Of a stretch of 64,000 nucleotides of DNA, positions 1-10,047 are shown one piece after another. The DNA lies in assembly GCA_033032865.1 (NCBI GenBank), contig JAWHQI010000005.1, forward strand, positions 13,044,001 to 13,108,000, written 5' to 3'. The stretch's first letter is position 1. Every line of letters starts with the position of its first letter. Origin of the DNA: Dactylorhiza incarnata (Eukaryota > Streptophyta > Magnoliopsida > Asparagales > Orchidaceae). Made by a program: the position numbers and the translations under genes. Below the pieces are notes generated by a model. The model had not been told where the DNA came from, made no database searches, and worked only from the letters and a program-made list of their open reading frames with translations.

Positions 1-201
1 CTCCGAGGTCAGCTCTTCTTCTTCCTCTCCCCCTTGGATTCTTGGGAGATGCAGCGCTTTTTCTAGACTTTTTGCAGATATCTTAACCTTCTTAGCTCCC
101 ACCTTGGGCTTGATCATTGAATCGGTGTGGATCCTGTAGGCATTGAATTCCCCTCACTGGAGTTCACAACCGGAGATCACCTATTCTTTCTTGGGAGCCA
201 T
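1..201 (-). pseudogene. Start of env-like gene, element A (truncated by window)
   Basis: Begins with ATG at 201-199 reading MAPKKE, then an in-frame TAG. The downstream sequence (KVSAKSLE-like) matches the region of element B at 54590-54640. This is the third gene found in Sirevirus-like elements, called env-like by position; no envelope function is shown. Only the first ~65 codons are in the window. Confidence 0.6.
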
Positions 202-308
202 TGATTCGGAGTGAGAGTGAAAGCAGTACGTCCGAGAGGAAGCGGGGGTTTGTCGACAGAATTGTTTAGGGCAAATGATAGCGTAATTTTTATTCTCGAG
301 CATTCACT

Positions 309-317
309 CTATTTATA
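309..317 (-). promoter_or_regulatory. Internal TATA box upstream of env-like gene (A)
   Basis: TATAAATAG on the minus strand about 110 bp before the env-like ATG at 201. Upstream (400-530) lie several CGACGA/GTCGTCG motifs like those of the LTR. Element B has the same layout with a decayed TGTAAATAG at 54248-54256 and its ATG at 54363. The stretch 202-719 holds no other coding sequence that I can see. A separate promoter for the env-like gene is inferred. Confidence 0.5.
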
Positions 318-719
318 GTGTCGGTAGGTGAAGAGGCGCGTACCTTTGAAGGAAAGAGAGCGATCAGACGGCTCCGATGGACCGATCGAATCCTGTGATA
401 AATAGCTCGATTATATTTTGATGATACACTTATTGTTGTCGAAATGATCCTTGGATGCGCATCCTCCCAACTTGCTCTTTTGTCGTCGTAACGTCTATTG
501 TGTCGTCTTAACACCTTTTTGTATCGACGATTATTGATTCCAAGACTTATTCAACTAACGTCAGCTTTTTAGGCCCCTTTTAGTAGGATGACCTACACTA
601 AGTTTGTTAGTAAATAGATTTTGCTATTCTGCCTGTGGGTCAGAACAGCCACCTTGTCCAAGGCCCAAATTTGCTTCTGGTGGGCTCTTGGACTACCTGC
701 AAAAAGAGATTATAAGCCC

Positions 720-2188
720 TTAGGTATCCAAGTAAATTTCGGTCCTAGGAAATTGTTAGCATTAACGGGCATACTGGATTTATACTCCAGGGTATGCATA
801 GTGATAATGAACAAGGAGATTTGAAGGTTTAGCATTCATTACCCTTGGAGCAGTTGGATTGTACCAATAATCAATTGCAAAGTGCCCGGTCTTTCCACAG
901 CACCAGCATTCAAACTTACTATATCTCCTTTTCTGACTGACTGTGTGAGCATGGGTTCTTTGTGTGTGAACAAATGAATGCTGCAAAGAAGGTGAACTGT
1001 GCTGATGGTATATGTGATGTTTGCTGTCACCATTCACAGTTTCCCTTCTAGAGTCATTCTTCTTTAAGGATTTCCTTGTTTCTGTAGACCTGCTAACTTC
1101 ATGTCTCCTTGTGGCCATCCTCCCATGAGGTACCCTTGAGATTTTTGGCATGTTCTTTGCTCCACTTGTGGAGCTCCCATTCTTGAGATACCCAAAGTAG
1201 GATTACCCAGCATTCATGTTGGAGGGTGAGATTACCTTCCTCAAGCTAGCCTTCATCCCATAGGGTCTGCCTGATCTGTCTTCCTTGAAGCATCCCTACT
1301 CCCTTCTTTGAGTGGAGCAACAACCATTTACCAATGGAGGAGAGGTCTCTGGTTTGGAGGAGCTTGCCACAGTCTTCACTACAAAGGGGAGTTTATCCTC
1401 CACCCTTCTGATGTTGTCATTCTAAGATTTCAGGACTTTAGGCTGAATTTTGTCCTTCTTCATAAGAACCACTTCTCTGGTTAGTGAGCAGCACAGCTCC
1501 TAGCTCTCAATCAATTCCTTCAGAGTCTTCCCAAATTTTCTTATCAAGTCAAGGTTGGAACTTGCCTTGAAGTCCTTTTTGAGTTGACAAAACTCTGCAT
1601 TCTCTAGAGTTAGTTTTTCTGCTTTCTCTGAGAGATCAAGATTTCTTGCTTGAAGATAGGAGATCTTTGCATCTTGCTCCTTGCACAGCATCTTGAGCAT
1701 CTTGACTCTTCTAGGAGTTCATTGTATGACTTGGACCAGTCATCATTTCTAGATGAACTTGTCTCCGATTCTGAATCTGAGGTAGATAGAGGAGCCCTTA
1801 TGCATACCTGTTCAGGTGAGACTTCATCCTGGATTTCTTCCTCTGACTCAGATAGGACAGTCAGTCCAAACTGAATCTTCTCTTCTGTGTCTGAACATCT
1901 TGAGTCACTGTCACTCAATGTTCTGACTTTCTTCTTAGCTGCCTTGCTTATTTCTTCTTTTGATCCTTCCATAAGGACTGTTAGAGAGTCCCACATCTCT
2001 TTTGCTGTTCTGCAGTGAGCCAGTTTCTGAAATGTTGAGATGTCAACTGCACCAACTACAATGTCTTTGGCTTCCTTGTCCAAGTTGACTAGGATGATCT
2101 CATCTTCAGTCATTTTCTTGGACACAGTATTGGGGACATAAGGCCCTTCTTGAACAACTTGGAACATTCTAGTGTCCAGAGCCTCCAT
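720..2188 (-). pseudogene. gag: gag of element A (UBN2-type, degenerate zinc knuckle), broken
   Basis: Copia Gag-like protein in several frames. The first stretch (2188-1610) has the UBN2-type core with AHCRTAKEMWDSLTVLMEG, then an acidic serine-rich segment. A leucine/lysine-rich coiled-coil-like part follows in another frame (1700-1500). The zinc knuckle is at about 912-865: C-x2-C-x4-H is present but the last Cys is replaced by Tyr (HFAIDYW), the same change as in element B, so it predates both copies. The gene ends with a GPKxxWIP motif near 748-725. In Sirevirus-like polyproteins that motif lies just before protease; here no protease follows. Stops and frameshifts make it a pseudogene. 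Confidence 0.8.
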
Positions 2189-2320
2189 GTAAATTCTTGC
2201 TCTAACATTCCAAAGGGCAAAGTTCTCTTTAGAGCAAATAACTATTTTTTATTCCATAGCTATGATGAATGAACACCCAAGGGCAGATCTGTTCAAGCTG
2301 TTAAGATTTTCTTTGAACAA

Positions 2321-2336
2321 CCTCCCTATGATACCA
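2321..2336 (-). other. Primer binding site (tRNA-iMet) of element A
   Basis: TGGTATCATAGGGAGG on the minus strand, two bases from the LTR end. The Copia consensus is TGGTATCAGAGC; here the eighth to tenth bases have diverged (CAT for CAG), as expected in an old copy. Confidence 0.8.
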
Positions 2337-3307
2337 CTTGTTGTTTATTGGGTGTCAACTTATCACCTATAGGGGGGAGGGGGGGGGGGTGAATAGGTTT
2401 TACAAATTATTTTATCCCCTTTAGGTATTCTTGATTTCTGATTAGTAGATCTATAAATTATAAAGCACAACACAAAAAAGAACACAGTGATCTATAGAGG
2501 TTCCTCAAGACCGGGTGTCTTGAGTAGTCATCTTTCCCTCTGCGCCTACCTAGCAGTGTGCAAGGCTCGGCAAACTCCGCCAAATCTTCAGGCCCTCAAG
2601 CCTTACAACACGGACCCGCAAGTCCTACAGCCTAGGCCCGCAAGCCCCTACTGCACCCGAGCCCGCAAGCTCGACACTCAGGACCTCAAGCCCTACTTAG
2701 CTCAGACCCGCAAGTCTAGACTTTGCCCTGGCCCGCAAGCCTCACAGGTCTCAAGCCCTCAAGCTTGACAATCAGGCCCTCAAGCCCTACCTAGCTCAGA
2801 CCCGCAAGTCTAGCCTCTGCCCTGGCCAGCAAGCCTCACAGGTCTCCAGCCCTCAAGCTAGACGATATCGGACCCACAAGTCCACTGCCCTGGCCCTCAA
2901 GCCTCACAGCTCTCCAGCCCTCAAGCTAGACACTCAGATCTGAAAACAAATCTTTCAAGTTTGGCCCACAAGCCTTACAAGAAATTACAGTGATGAGAAC
3001 TGTTTCTTCTGCCTGATGGAGATCGGCAACTTAGCCTGATGGAGATCGGCTTCTTGAGGTTGAAGAAGATGTTTCAGATTCAGATCTTGAAAGCACAGGT
3101 CTTCTTTAATCTCTTCTCTTAGCCTGATGTGGAACAGCTTCTTATCAGTCGATGGAGATGATTGATTCTTCTGAGAATGCTTGAATCGTGTTCTCTACTT
3201 GTTCTTCTTCTTCTCCGCAGAATGTACTGTTGTATTGAAGCAACGGCGGGATACTTTTTCGTTTTTCTTTTTTTCACCCAGATTTATTTCTAGGGCATCC
3301 TCTTATC

Positions 3308-3316
3308 TCTTTTATA
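3308..3316 (-). promoter_or_regulatory. TATA box of LTR A
   Basis: TATAAAAGA on the minus strand, downstream of the palindromic tract. The equivalent TATAAAAGA sits at 58098-58106 in the LTR of sister element B. Confidence 0.65.
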
Positions 3317-3433
3317 AGAGTGCGAGGCCCCCAACGGTCTTCTGAAAAAGTTTCTTAAGTGTCAGACGCCCCATTCCTTAAGAGCACACGCTGATTGGAC
3401 AATCAGGCGGCGGCATTAATTACTGACAATGCG

Positions 3434-4192
3434 TCCGCAACATTTGAATTCCGTCTCGATGATATTCCCAGCTTCATGATGATACTGATAGCATTACGAC
3501 GATATGGATAATATCTCGACGACAAGACTTTATCGATGTCTTAAACTTTGGTAGATCTTCAAGTCTTCTAACTTCTGCCTCTGACATTGATATCTCGACG
3601 ACACAATATCTTCTGGCGTTTCTGCATATACGACGATATGCTATCTATGACTGTGTCGTCGTGATCTTCTTCTTGTAGTTTGTCGTCGTAATCACTTTGT
3701 TCTTTCGACGACATTAGCGATATCATGTCGACAAACTATACTTGTCTTCAGCTGCCCTTCTTCAGTCTTCTTGACGTTATGCCTTCTTTACAATGATGTC
3801 TATTCTTCTCGATGACAAGGCTACTCTGTTGATGTCGAGGATACTGCATCTTCTTGATGACATTCCTTCCTTTGATATCTTCATGCCTTCTCTGAGTTCG
3901 ACGATCTTTATTCTGCGTTCAACGAACAACATTCTTCTATCCCATCTCAGCATTTGACGAACTTCATTCTGCGTTCGACGAACTTCATTCTGCGTTCGAC
4001 GAACTTCATTATTCTATCCTGTCTCTGCGTTCGACGAACTTCATTCTTCGTTCTGTGTTTGCTTTTGTCCTTTCTCTTCGTTTGACGAACTTCATTCTGC
4101 GTTCGACGAACTGCCTTCTGCGTTCGACGAACTGCATTCTGCGTTTGACGAACTGCATTCTGCGTTTGACGAACTCGCCAAGTCTCAGCGTT
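3434..4192 (-). promoter_or_regulatory. Palindromic CGACGA / GTTCGACGAAC tract in LTR A
   Basis: The U3 part carries scattered TCGACGAC motifs (3470-3730). A dense run (3898-4180) follows with five exact GTTCGACGAAC units plus GTTTGACGAAC variants, typically 20-45 bp apart. GTTCGACGAAC is a near-palindrome (GTTCG/CGAAC). The tract lies upstream of the LTR TATA box in element orientation, as expected for an enhancer-like area. Sirevirus LTRs are known to carry palindromic, CpG-rich regulatory areas; regulatory function here is inferred. Confidence 0.6.
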
Positions 4193-4310
4193 TGCTTTGA
4201 TCATCATCTCTGCAAGCATGAACTAGATATAACATTAAATACAACTTGCACTTATCATTGAGCTGAGCACTTCTTCAAATCAGGAACATTGCTGGACAAT
4301 GTTCCCAACA

Positions 4311-5860
4311 CTTTCCAAACCCAATCAGTCTAGGTGCACCAACTGCTTTAACTCCCCATGTAAGAACTACATGCTTATCTTAATTCAGCATTCTCATTAT
4401 ACGCAGACCATTTGAACTACATTAGGTGAATGAGAAGAGGTACTCCAAATAATCATCCAAATGAGCCAAGATTATTATTGGCGGTGTGCTATGACATTCT
4501 AAGACTATCTCTAGAAATTCATAATTTTCCTAATTTATTTGGCATTTATTATAATTTCCTCAAAATTAGGGAACCTATGACTTTGAACACCAAGTATGGT
4601 TTTCAGAAAAGTTGTCCTCACAAAAAATTTGTATGACTATATATACTAAAATTAACAGCCATATATGAAGTTCATAAATTTCCAAAAAGGCTTTGGTCTC
4701 CAAATAAAATGTTGATTAATTTATCAAAATCAAGGATTAACAAAGGAAGCACCAAAAATAATCATCCAAAAATTACAAGAAAATTTACAGGTGTCTAAGG
4801 TAATCAGAAATATTCACTACTTGAGTTCCATAATTTTCCAAATTCATTCGACCATATAAATCCTTCATTTAAATAAACAAATCATAAGACACATTGTGAA
4901 GAGAACCATGTAAAAACACCTCCAAAAATTATACTAAAATTTACAAATCATATTCTTGCCCTAAATAGTCCTCTGACCAAGGTTCATGATTTTCCAGTGA
5001 GTATTAAGTCCATACTTAATTTTCTTGCCACTAGGGCAAATATTGGGGGTTGTGAATGAAGTACTGTATATATCAACCCAAAATTCATTGTAAAATTATC
5101 AGAGAATATTATCATTAATATAAACTCACTGACAAAGTTTAATAATCACCCTAGCATGTATGGACATGAAATTTCACTTTGAAAGATGGTGACCTAATTA
5201 AATAATAAGCAATTCAGTGGGGATTAATGTCACTAAAAATTCTAGCAAAATTATCCAGGGCTTATTTCCACCCCATGAAACTACCTACCAGGTTTCAAGT
5301 CCTTCCAAGGACATATGACCCTATGTCCTTCAATAGGTTCAATATACAACCCTAGGGTTCACACTAGGATTCTAGGGCAAATCCACCCCAAATAACCCAA
5401 AACCACTTGTGGGGGTGTTTTATATAATGGTAAATCAGTGGCCAAGGTTTCACAGCATTTGGATGATGGTGGACCCCTCAAATCCATCAAGTGCACCTTT
5501 GACCTAATATCCCATAGTTTGTCTAAATTTGGTTTACTCAATTACCCAGCTAAATCAATCCCAAATGGGATGAAATTTTTACTAGAGTCTTGTCATAACC
5601 CTAAGGACCACCCACCAAACTTTGGTAGGGTTCGGAGGTCTTTAGACCCAAAAATTAAATCATACATGGTTTATTAAATTTCTACATAAAACTATAGAAA
5701 AGGTCATTCAAAATTCCCATTTTTGGATAAGTTGAGGGTAAGGGTATATCCAGCCTATGGCCCAAATTTCAAAGCATTTGGGTAAGTAGTTTAAAAGGGA
5801 GCACCCATCTTAATTTCTGGTCAACCTTATGACACCTTGCACCAAACTAAGCGATGTAGT
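4311..5860 (-). repeat. Family G LTR, left segment (no gene)
   Basis: About 1.5 kb of AT-rich sequence with no credible ORF, lying between element A and element E2. It carries loosely repeated blocks such as CCAAAAATTA followed by AAATTTAC near 4780, 4930 and 5240. I take it as the continuation of the LTR whose start is at 34799, because E2 (5861-33513) separates the two and has near-matching flanks (GTAGT / GCAGT). The far end of this LTR is not identified; it may be cut by element A at 4310. The 5-bp flank of A on this side is CTTTC. Confidence 0.45.
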
Positions 5861-5916
5861 TGTTGCGCAAATCTAGCACACCGCTATAGGCGGTAGAGAG
5901 ACTGCGGCACGAAATG
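5861..5916 (-). repeat. E2 3' LTR, distal piece (left of E1 insertion)
   Basis: TGTTGCGCAAATC..., the last 56 bp of the E2 3' LTR in element orientation. It matches 31884-31939 in the 5' LTR and continues at 19264 on the other side of E1. The last five bases, AAATG, are the E1 target duplication. Confidence 0.85.
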
Positions 5917-6004
5917 TGATACGCTAAAATTTATCTTTTTAGAAAAGCCCTTTCTTTCTTTCTTTAACTTTAACCTTAGGAGGACGTTTTCGAAGAGTCC
6001 CGCG

Positions 6005-6085
6005 AGTAATTCTACTTCGAGGAATTACCCGTTATCCTATCGAAAGATAGAAGTAACGGCCTTTTCCTCTTTCGAAATATCGAGG
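6005..6085 (-). other. Hairpin cluster with GAAA tetraloop in E1 LTR
   Basis: Three hairpins visible by eye on the plus strand. GTAATTC pairs with GAATTAC (6006-6028). CCGTTA-(tc)-CTATC-gaaa-GATAG-(aag)-TAACGG follows (6029-6059). CCTC pairs with GAGG (6066-6085). A fourth, GATATTTC-tttt-GAAATATC, is at about 6399-6418. The same hairpins recur in the 5' LTR at 16925-17005. The related element I has a divergent counterpart near 35520 (GATTT/AAATC). In element RNA this is the end of the LTR, next to the primer site in the 5' copy. Function is unknown. Confidence 0.5.
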
Positions 6086-6800
6086 ATTATTCTTTGGCCG
6101 CGTTGCCAAAAGCTAAGTAGAAAGGGTTTGAAAGGCTTATGTTTGAAATGAAAGTTGAAAGCTTTTTGAATATGTTGTTGCAACGATTTTGTGAGTTGTT
6201 GCAACAATTCTTTAAGAGATCGTTTTAAAACTTCTTTTGCCTTGAGCTAGTTCCAACAACCAAAGAGTTGTTGCAACAATTTTTTAAGTGTTTAAAAGAG
6301 AGTTTTAAAAATTGCTTTGGAGAGAAAGCTTTTGGGTTTATATAATTATCCGGACTAAAATCAATAAAGGCAAGTGGACCTTATCGATAGTAGTATAGGA
6401 TATTTCTTTTGAAATATCAAGGTCGTATTTTTCCAAGGTCGTATCGATTATTTCTACTTCTTAGGAGCGCGCTATTATTTTATCGAAAAGAGTTTTGAAT
6501 TGATTTTTATAATTTTATAGAAAAACTAATGACAAAAATTAAGGTTGGCGTGCGTTTAACGATAATTGCGATAAAAAGCGAGAAAGCACGAAAACGTTAA
6601 TTTAGAAAGTAGTTTTGCTTAGATTTTTTTAGAGTTTTATAAAGCGATAATGATAACTACGACGATTTTAAGTGATTGAGCGGTTAGCGGAATTAGCAAA
6701 AAGCAATTATATTAAAAACAAAAGACGCACTAATTGAAAACGCACACACTCTACGAAATTAAAATGAAAGCGGTAAATTGCAGAAATTAAAGAAATGCAA

Positions 6801-6922
6801 TCCCTACCCAAATAGGTAGAGGGGAAATAAATGCGTGAGCGAGTCCTATCCAAATGGATAGGCGGGAAATAAATGCGTGACAAGTCCTATCCAAATGGAT
6901 AGGCGGAAAATAAATGCGTGAC
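6801..6922. repeat. Three tandem hairpin repeats in E1 LTR
   Basis: Three ~45-bp units, each with a stem and the tail AAATAAATGCGTGA. Stems are CCTACCCAAATAGGTAG once and CCTATCCAAATGGATAGG twice. The first unit differs at paired positions (TACC/GGTA versus TATCC/GGATA), so the stem is kept. The same array is at 17721-17842 in the other LTR. Confidence 0.65.
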
Positions 6923-7690
6923 AGAAATAAAAGCTATTGAATTACAAAAAAGGCACAAAATTTATCCTCCCACACACACACACCCTTACTTGAAATGAAA
7001 TCTAAGTTAAAAGAAAACAAAAATTCTATACTAGCACACACACACACACACACTTACTTTATTTGAAAATTAAGTTTAATGAAAACAAAAATTAACTCAT
7101 ACACTCATACACACAACATAAATGAAACTAATTTAAAAGAAAATAAAATCTATTCTCCTACACTCACACACCCTTACTAAAAATGAAATCTAAGTTAAAA
7201 TAAAACAAAATCTATACTAGCACACACACACACACTTACTTTAATAAAAACTACAAAAGCACTAAAAAACTAAAAAGAAAAACTAAAATACAAAAAAGAG
7301 AAAAATTAACCTAAACTCATACACTCACACACACAAATTATGAAACCATCTAAAAATTACAAAAAAGCTAAAAACATGAAAATTAGCCTCATACACACAC
7401 ACACCCAAATTAAAATGGACAACTAATTATAATAACAAAAATTACAAAAACTAAAAAAAAGAGAAAGAAAGAAGAAAAAAGAGAGAACACACACAGACAC
7501 ACACTTTAACCAAAACAAAGATAAGAGAATTACAAAGAAGCAAATCTATTTCATTTCCATCATAAAGAGGTTACAAAACAAGAGAGAGAAAATGCAAAAA
7601 GAGAGCTAAAACATGAAAACAGCAAAAATTGGTCCACAATCTTAAGAAGAGATCTCAAAATTCTGAACCCTTAGACTCAGCTGAATCTGG

Positions 7691-7699
7691 CTATTTATA
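7691..7699 (-). promoter_or_regulatory. TATA box of E1 3' LTR
   Basis: TATAAATAG on the minus strand, directly downstream of the palindromic tract; conserved in the other LTR at 18602-18610. Confidence 0.7.
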
Positions 7700-7719
7700 G
7701 GAAAAATTTTGGAATTGCA

Positions 7720-8190
7720 CGCCCTCGGACACGGGCGTGTCTGAGGGCGTGACACGGCTTGGGGTGCGAATAGCCAGAACAGCTGGATCCAGGCAGGCAT
7801 CTGGAAGGCTTGACCGGCGACTTTGGAAGTACACGGGCGTGACCATCGTACACGGCCTAGGTCACGGGCGTGACCTAGGTCGGTTGGCTGGAGCTTGAAC
7901 TGGGCGTGACACCTGGCGTGTCCTTTGTTCTTCTCGAAGGAATTGAGGGTCACGGGCGTGTCTGAAATGTCACGGCCGTGACTTTGACTTTTTGGATGAA
8001 ATGCTTCAAGTGGCTGGAATCTGGGATGGATATCCAACACGGGCGTGACCAAGTATACGGCCTCGGTCACGGGCGTGACCGAGGGCGTGACTTGATGTTT
8101 GAGTTGGAAAAAGAACAGAGAGAAGAAAATGTTAGGGATTAGTGAACACGTCCTTGGACACGGGCATGTCCAAGGGCGTGTCTTAACAAA
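7720..8190 (-). promoter_or_regulatory. Palindromic CpG-rich tract (TCACGGGCGTGAC) in E1 LTR
   Basis: At least seven copies of ACACGGGCGTGT / TCACGGGCGTGAC-like palindromes, several extended by flanking inverted bases (for example CCTAGGTCACGGGCGTGACC at 7856-7875). They sit in otherwise AT-rich LTR sequence, just upstream of the TATA box. Element I has the related GGTCACGGGCATGAC tract at 36385-36945. Likely an enhancer-like region; not proven. Confidence 0.6.
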
Positions 8191-8347
8191 AAGACAGAAA
8201 GTTTATTAAATTAAAATAAAACTTAGTTAAAAGTTTAAAATAACAAAAACAAACAATTTATTTATTTAATTACATAGATTATTTATAATTCTAAGCAAAA
8301 ATACACTAAAAACTATACAGAAAAACACGTATAATTACTATTCATCA

Positions 8348-8364
8348 AACACCCCCATACTTAA
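8348..8364 (-). other. Polypurine tract of E1
   Basis: AAGTATGGGGGTGTT on the minus strand, abutting the 3' LTR start (TGATGAATAG). A near copy lies 1.7 kb upstream at 10031-10047. Confidence 0.75.
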
Positions 8365-8740
8365 GCTTTTGCTATTCCAGAGCAAAAGTAAGGGATACCT
8401 ACAAGACGTTTAATAAAATTTCTAATTTACTAAAGTTTTTATTAAATCAAAAGTAAGATCGAAATAAATTTAGGGTATTTAAAGAGGTAAGTCCAAAACT
8501 ATGAAAGTAATTTAAAAAGAGCGAAAAATTTTTAGCGAGACTTTTAAAGTTAGCTAAATAGCGTCGATTACTGCAGTCTTTGGTACCTTTTAATTAAAAT
8601 AAAATTATGTAAAACTTTAACTTTTTTAAGAAAGTTTTTAAGAATAAATAAAGCCTACTAATTATGCTCTCCCAAACTTTTTTAAATTAAAATCTAGGTA
8701 CAATTTTATTGGCTAAGGGGTAGGGGAAAAATGTAGCCTT

Positions 8741-8973
8741 GGCAAAAGCTTGGATTTAGGGGTGATGGATTGTATCCTCTCACCCCACCTTTTTGGTGGT
8801 TTTGCTTTGATTCCCAGCGTTGGTTTACGCGGGAGAATTGAAAACTTTTCTAAACTTAACCCAATGCCCGTGTTTACGGAATTATTATTTTTTTATTCCC
8901 ATTGACACGGGATTTCTCTTAACAATATTGAGTGCCTGTGTTTACGGAATCTCTTTATTCCCATTGACACAGG
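8741..8973 (-). other. Hairpin cluster with covarying stems in E1 3' region
   Basis: Five stems by eye: GGGGTGA/TCACCCC (8759-8786), CCACC/GGTGG (8785-8799), TCCC-GCGT/ACGC-GGGA (8812-8834), CCCGTGT/ACACGGG (8867-8911) and CCTGTGT/ACACAGG (8935-8973). GCAAAA (8742-8747) can pair with TTTTGC (8800-8805) to enclose the first two. The last two hairpins share an inner stem GGAAT/ATTCC and the loop parts TTACGGAAT and TTTATTCCCATTG, and differ by a compensated C-G to T-A pair. The first matches the three hairpins of element I at 37552-37765. Confidence 0.55.
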
Positions 8974-10030
8974 ATTTCTTTTAAAACTCCTACTTTTATT
9001 ATTTTTATGCCAAGCTAAGGGGTGTTTATAAGGGGGGTTTCAAGAGAAATTCTAGATTAATAAATAAAGATTTTTGAGAGCAAGTTTAGTAGATTAAAAA
9101 CATTCCTAAAGTTTCACAAGTTTAGAGTTAGAATAATTGAATCTAAAGATGGTTTGCCAATATAATACAAATGGAATCTATTTAGGGTAAACCCGAGGTA
9201 GTGCTAAAAATTCTGTTCTCAAATTAAATTAAGATCGCAAGATTTTCTTTACTACTGAAAATTCCTCGATTTAAATTTTTCAAACTATGAAATAAATAAA
9301 ATTGTTTTAGCAAATCATAAATATTGAAAAACGCTTAAAGATAAGACTAACCTAGCCTTGGAAATAACAAAAAGCTAAGTATGGGTTTTATTTTATTTTT
9401 GGATTTTTTGATAAGTTTTTCAAATATTTTTTTTTTGAAATTTTTAAGATATGATATTTTTGGGATTTTTGATTTTCTTTATAACAAAATGCATATATAA
9501 ATACTAAAAAAAAGAAGAAAATTAAGAAAAGTAAAAATACATACAAAATATTTTTGATTTTTTCTAAAAAAATTTTCATCATATATTTTTTTTTGATTTT
9601 TTTAATTTTGTTAAAAATATGTACATTAATAAAAAAAGGGAAAAAAAGAAGAAAAGAGAGAATGAAAAACATTTTTGGTGTTATGACAAAATGAATTTTG
9701 TTATAACAAATTTTTAAGTACATTTTTCATCATTTTTTTTGGATTTTGATTTATTATTATAAATAAGGATTTTTATATACAAATAAAAGACATAAACATA
9801 AAACATATATAAATTTTTTTTTTGTGTATTTACATATTAAATTGTTTTTACAAAAAGAAAAGAAAAATGAAAAGAGTGACAAAGATGTTGCAACATAATT
9901 TTCTTATGTCATAACAAATTTTGTTATGTTATAACACTTAAGTTTTATGTTGTAACAAATTTTTCATATAAATTTTTTTTGTTTTTTCTAATATGGGAGG
10001 GGCAAAAATAATTACAAAAAGAGGGAAAAC

Positions 10031-10047
10031 ACGCCCCCATACTTAAA
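10031..10047 (-). other. Internal polypurine-like motif of E1
   Basis: ACGCCCCCATACTTAAA on the plus strand, nearly the same as the true polypurine tract at 8348-8364. It lies between pol and the 3' noncoding region. Comparable internal copies exist in I (38534-38548) and E2 (21355-21370, 22277-22290). A second plus-strand priming site is possible but unproven. Confidence 0.5.

Larger units (their letters stand above)
1..4310 (-). mobile_element. Element A: pol-less Sirevirus-like Copia element (runs off left edge)
   Basis: Read on the minus strand the order is LTR (4310-2339), tRNA-iMet primer site, gag (2188-720), a promoter-like leader and the start of an env-like gene (201-1). No protease, integrase, RT or RNase H lies between gag and env-like. 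Element B (50932-58896, plus strand) has the same order and homologous LTR, gag and env leader, so A and B are two copies of one family. The Copia assignment comes from the iMet primer site and the UBN2-type gag; the Sirevirus-like label comes from the env-like gene and the palindrome-rich LTR. The 3' LTR and left TSD are outside the window. Confidence 0.82.
2339..4310 (-). repeat. LTR of element A (5' LTR)
   Basis: Starts TGTTGGGAAC at 4310 on the minus strand and ends ...ACA at 2339, directly before the primer site. Its first ~100 bases match the start of the element B 3' LTR (56884 onwards). Length 1972 bp against 2013 bp in B. Contains a G-run (about 2370-2391), the counterpart of the CACCCCCC block near the end of many Copia LTRs. 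Confidence 0.85.
5917..8347 (-). repeat. E1 3' LTR
   Basis: 2431 bp, TGATGAATAG...GCGTATCA on the minus strand, pairing with 16837-19258. Includes (CA)n runs (6968-7500), a hairpin triplet (6801-6922), a TATA box (7691-7699) and a palindromic CpG-rich tract (7720-8190). Confidence 0.95.

Noticed and set aside
3898..4180. CRISPR-like array of GTTCGACGAAC with short spacers
   Set aside because: Spacing is irregular, repeats are degenerate, it lies inside a plant LTR and is repeated by family; it is a U3 motif array.
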